NCBI GenBank assembly: GCA_001579985.1
Contig: LRSR01004564.1
Coordinates: 1 to 21,061, forward strand
From: Hypsibius dujardini
Lineage: Eukaryota > Tardigrada > Eutardigrada > Parachela > Hypsibiidae
Direction of reading: 5' to 3'
DNA length: 21,061 nt
In this document: positions 18,041-21,061 of the stretch, in pieces
Layout of the letters: every line of letters begins with the position of its first letter
How positions within the stretch are numbered: the first letter of the stretch is position 1
Made by a program: the position numbers and the translations under genes
The notes under the pieces: generated by a model
What the model saw: the letters and a program-made list of their open reading frames with translations, nothing else
What the model was told of the DNA's origin: nothing
Database searches by the model: none

Positions 18041-20537
18041 TTAAAATGGTGTGGTTGGAGATCGGCAGCAGCGAAAGGTGCGACGGAGGGAGTTCTTGAT
18101 GCTGGACAGGGCCAATGTGAAGAGGACCGGGTCGAGGACGCACTGACAGGAGAAGAGGATGGTCGCCACCTGGTGGAACACAAGGGGCGGGGTGATCTCA
18201 AAGTAGATTATCATGACGTAGTAGATGTTGATCGGGGCCCAGCAGATGGTCGCACTGATGGTAAGGAACGCCAAAACCAGGTAACCGTTGGAATTCTGCT
18301 TAACTCGCTTCACGGAGACGATGGGTTCAGCTGGTGCGCTACTGTTAGCGCCTATTTTACTGTTCATTTTGGCACCTATTTCGAGAAGAAAAGATCCATA
18401 CTTCGCACCAGTATATATTCCATACAAGCGATCCTTCATTGTTTTTTTACGCCAATTTTGACTGCCGAAACAACGCAACTTTTAAGTATGATAATGTAGT
18501 TCATTTTTTTGTGTTTAATTGTAATCGAGAGGCCAACGAGACTGCTTCTCGCCCGTCGTTCTTCCCTCTGCGGCACAAACAATGACGTGCCTTCAATGAA
18601 CATTTTCTCATTTAACTTCTAAGCCTATTTTTGACGACCGAAATAAGGCAAATAGGCTTATAAATTTAGTTCATGGAGGCGTTGTTTCAGTTAAAAATTT
18701 TGCAAGGCTTGGTTAAACTTTGACTTCGCGAGGAAAGAAATTAAAGTAGGAAATAGAAGAAAGCAAGTACTACATTTTCGCGTTAGACAGGGACAGGGTA
18801 CATTTAAACTGCGGTACGTTTAATCGGCCACGTGGCGCTTGTGCTGTGTGTACGGTGCACACAGCCGTGCACACATTCTACTTCAGTACGACTGTCCTTG
18901 TCTAACGCGAAAATACAGTATTGTCGTATGGAATAAAAACACCTCGACTTCGGAAATCCTATACCGGTGAGATTTTTGGAGGAAAGTTATTGTAACGGGA
19001 AGAAAAGACTTCATCCCCAAATGCCAAGTGACAACAAGACGGATATTGAAAGCAGCGGAAACGGCGGACGCGCTCAGCAGCGGCAACAGCAACTTCATGA
19101 GGGAAAAGTTAAAGTAGACTGAAGAAAATTGAAGTAGATAAGTATTGTCGTAAAGAAAAAAATTGACATCAGAAATTCTATACCGGTGAGGTTGATGGCA
19201 TTTATTTATCATTTAGTGTTTCGACACTGCAGGCTTCACAATCTGATTCCCGTTTCAGCCTTTTCCTACAGTGCTTGAAGTAAAACATAAAAACAAATTG
19301 TCATTGTTTAGATTCCTGAAAAGTTTATATGCAGAAAAGCTTCAGTTTCTGAAAACTGGAAAAAAACATGAGGGTGAAGGAACCTTATAAATGTTTTTTT
19401 TCCCAAACAAGTCTCAACGTCCCATTCCAAAAATGACTCCCTCAGTTCCATTCCCTCAATTAAAATAGAGGAAAATTATTTCGTTTTGTCAACGCCGCTG
19501 TTGAATGAATGATAGTTTTTCAAAATTGCAATTTTCCCGACTGAATATAAAAGATGCATATCACCAAAAATTCGAAAGTATTTTTACAGAGCGCAATTTC
19601 AATTACAGAGTATGCGTACCGTCACTGACACGAACCAGGTGGGTGTCGCTGTTGGGTGCCACGACGTTCTTGCGGTTTGCTACATTCCGGCGCAGCGTCC
19701 TTGCGCACTGGATGATGGGAAAGGCGAGGATCATTACCACCAAGGGGAGATCGTAGATCAGCAGTACGGTGACTTTGTTCATGATCGGTTGCGCCGCCGC
19801 GTTCAAAAAGCACCCAACCTCCTTGACAGGGAGACGGTAGTACAGGGCATCGGCCACCCAGCCTTGCACCAACGCCAAGTGGACGTAGATCCACATCCCC
19901 AAGCAGAACAGGACGGCAAATTTGGTAGAATGGTAGGTACGGTAGGACAAGGGATGTATGATAGCCCAGATGCGATTGATGGCGATCAACTGGTGAGCAT
20001 TCTTGACTGCCGCTTGCATAACGAAATACCTTAAATGAAAACAATAGTGAGTGCATCTGTCTGTCTGGTTGTCTGTATGTCTGGTTGTCTGTCTGTCTGT
20101 CTTTCAGCCTGTTTTTCTGTGTTTTTTTTTCTGTCTGTCTGTTCGCCTGTCTGCCTCTTTGCTTGCCTGCCTTCCTTTCCGCTCCGCTCTTACCCATAGA
20201 TGTAAGCAGTGCAGGCGTGCCCACCCATAAACCAAGTTTTATAAAGACCAAACAGAAATTCAAGTGGATACTGGATCAAGAGGCATGCAAGATTAGCAAG
20301 CAGCAGGTTGATTAGGTACATATTGAACGGTGTGTGCAACGTGGAGTCCTTGATGAAGAGCAGCAGAAGCAGGCCATTGCCTAAACACCCGAAAATGAAA
20401 GTCAGCAGTGCGACGATCGGAGCGAGGGTCCACGACGCCACCAGTTCCGTTTGGGCCGTGGCGACTGTGATGTTAGTGTTAGGGTTCAAGGCTGTTATGT
20501 TGGCCAGCGACCCAGCAAGACCACTACTGGAGTTCAT
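18041..20537 (-). CDS. Class A (rhodopsin-like) G-protein-coupled receptor, three exons, 362 aa
   Basis: The exons are 20537-20194, 20029-19620 and 18375-18041, with donors G/GTAAGA and G/GTACGC, acceptors TTTAAG/G and AATAG/GT, and matching phases. The N-terminus has N-glycosylation sequons at N2, N13 and N22 and no evident signal peptide. Seven helices are visible: TM1 with G53-N54; TM2 NLLLANLACLL with Asn82 at the usual Asp; W102 and Cys109 before TM3; TM4 with W161; Cys188 in loop 2 pairing with Cys109; TM5 with P210/P219; TM6 with C296-W297-x-P299; and TM7 with D333-P334-x-x-F337. Cys354/355 could be palmitoylated. The DRY motif is N133-R134-I135 followed by IHPLSYR. It is an integral plasma-membrane receptor coupling to G proteins. 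The ligand cannot be inferred; small peptide or amine receptors of this layout are alternatives. The start is chosen because the ATG gives a normal-length N-terminus and is preserved in the paralogue. Confidence 0.88.
18620..18660. repeat. Inverted repeat with perfect 11-bp stem
   Basis: TAAGCCTATTT at 18620-18630 pairs with AAATAGGCTTA at 18650-18660. Weaker pairing (ATGAAC...GTTCAT) extends the palindrome to about 18595-18675. It may be a very small MITE. Confidence 0.75.
18768..18920. mobile_element. TA-flanked MITE, 149 bp
   Basis: The arm CTACATTTTCGCGTTAGACA starts at 18770 and its partner, on the opposite strand, starts CTGTATTTTCGCGTTAGACA and ends at 18918. The match continues to GGGACAG/AGGACAG, so about 27 bases pair with three mismatches. 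TA flanks both sides (18768-18769, 18919-18920). The centre has a GCTGTGTG...CACACAGC hairpin. It is non-coding and lies inside the receptor intron. Confidence 0.88.
18917..19190. repeat. Direct repeat pair of ~50 bp
   Basis: AGTATTGTCGTA...CTATACCGGTGAG at 18917-18971 recurs at 19141-19190 (AGTATTGTCGTA...CTATACCGGTGAG) with changes in the middle. The first copy begins exactly at the right edge of the MITE. The intervening ~170 bases show nothing recognisable. Confidence 0.75.
20030..20193 (-). other. First receptor intron (164 bp), mostly a CTGT tract
   Basis: It splits codon 115 in TM3 and is bounded by GTAAGAG and CATTTAAG. Positions 20051-20165 on the plus strand are an imperfect CTGT/CTGC/CCTT repeat, so the transcript carries a CAGA-rich purine tract with little room left for other intron sequence. 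Confidence 0.85.
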
Positions 20538-20956
20538 ATTGAACCAGGTTGGGAAATTTTAGAAAAATGTGTAGAAAAATGAGGAAAGAAAGTGAGGAGA
20601 TAAGCGAAATTTGATGAATGTGGTTTGGGCTTTTGTACGCCGCAGTCAACGATCAAAATGTTATTACTGAAAGACTGCGCCCTGCGGGATGTGGCAACCT
20701 TACTGGAGGGGCGGAAATAGGGTAATAATTGCTTAACTCTAGGGGTAACACATTGGGCGTTATTAGTAGCTCGAATGTCCGGACGAGGAATAAGTATTGC
20801 CACCTGCCTACAGAAATTTATACGCCGCAGGCTCTCGTAGAACATGACTATGTGATCCCGTGGATCACGCATATCTTTCATAAACGCGGCATGACTGGGC
20901 ACGTGGATTCCCAGGAGGTTTAACGTCAAAAGTCTCAAAATAGCGGGCGATGTCAA
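20534..20956 (-). other. 140-codon upstream ORF overlapping the receptor start codon
   Basis: An open frame starting at an ATG at 20956 ends in a TGA that overlaps the receptor ATG (ATGA). It shows no domain. In the left copy, a 5-bp indel near position 295 shifts this frame, and only the last 64 codons remain under a nearer ATG. If transcribed, it would force reinitiation or leaky scanning at the receptor start. The short overlap is the only reason to list it. Confidence 0.25.
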
Positions 20957-21013
20957 GGGTCAATTTAAGGGTTCTTGACGTGTGGGTGACACACCGAAAT
21001 TTTATAGAATTTG

Positions 21014-21021
21014 TTTATATA
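21014..21021 (-). promoter_or_regulatory. Weak TATA-box candidate
   Basis: TATATAAA on the minus strand lies about 480 bases upstream of the receptor ATG. The aligned position in the left copy (about 515-520) reads TATATAGG, so the motif is only partly kept. The transcription start is unknown. Confidence 0.2.
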
Positions 21022-21061
21022 AGTGCACGTTACCATAACAGTCCCAGAGAAAATTTGTATA

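Larger units (their letters stand above)
18376..19619 (-). other. Second receptor intron (1,244 bp) filled with repeats
   Basis: It splits codon 252 in the third cytoplasmic loop. It holds a small palindrome (~18590-18675), a TA-flanked MITE (18768-18920) and a pair of direct repeats (18917-18971 and 19141-19190). Confidence 0.8.
20494..21061 (-). repeat. Right copy of the receptor-gene duplication
   Basis: This is the counterpart of 1-560, covering the first 44 coding bases and the 5' flank of the intact receptor. Confidence 0.93.

Noticed and set aside
18017-18499. 160-codon plus-strand frame
   Set aside because: It is antisense to the third receptor exon, whose transmembrane motifs and splice phases are far better supported.
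19612-20263. Long frames of 140 (plus) and 213 (minus) codons over the second receptor exon
   Set aside because: They are shadows of the TM3-TM5 exon in other frames. The 213-codon one also reads straight through the CTGT intron and has repetitive, low-complexity composition there.
1-21061. CRISPR array, prokaryotic operon or phage system
   Set aside because: There are no regularly spaced repeats, and the spliced receptor and transposon structures show this is animal nuclear DNA.

Overview
The window looks like nuclear DNA of an invertebrate animal. It contains a spliced seven-transmembrane receptor gene with GT-AG introns and consistent phases, decayed hAT and mariner-type DNA transposons, several palindromic MITEs, microsatellites, and long AT-rich stretches with no genes. 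There are no operons, ribosome-binding sites or prokaryotic signals. A tardigrade or similar protostome would fit, but nothing in the sequence proves the lineage.

Layout. Positions 1-560 hold the first 14 codons and the 5' flank of a receptor gene on the minus strand that runs off the left edge. Positions 561-4880 are mostly non-coding, with a palindromic MITE at 981-1218 and one possible coding remnant near 2360-2600. Positions 4882-8355 hold the exons of a decayed minus-strand gene with a BEN-like domain. One of these exons is split by a 3,055-bp hAT element (5186-8240) that has an 8-bp target-site duplication and its own broken five-exon transposase gene. Positions 8481-8933 are a large foldback MITE. 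Positions 9149-9630 are a coding-like island of unknown identity. A coiled-coil exon lies at 10386-10532 on the minus strand. A mariner-family transposase pseudogene occupies about 11230-12080 on the plus strand. Positions 12700-13780 contain weak exon candidates on both strands next to a CTGT-rich tract. Positions 13800-18000 carry a possible solo LTR, a 10-bp minisatellite, microsatellites and a TA-flanked MITE.

The only gene that appears intact is a class A (rhodopsin-like) GPCR of 362 residues at 18041-20537 on the minus strand, in three exons. Its first 44 coding bases and 5' flank (20494-21061) are a close copy of positions 1-560, so the window spans one repeat unit of a tandem array of receptor genes about 20.5 kb apart. 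The space between the two gene starts has been filled by transposons and their debris. I found no rRNA, tRNA or CRISPR features. The most useful observations are the tandem receptor duplication with uneven divergence, the dated insertion of hAT into a BEN-like exon, the MITE families with TA target sites, and the CTGT tracts that sit in or beside introns.
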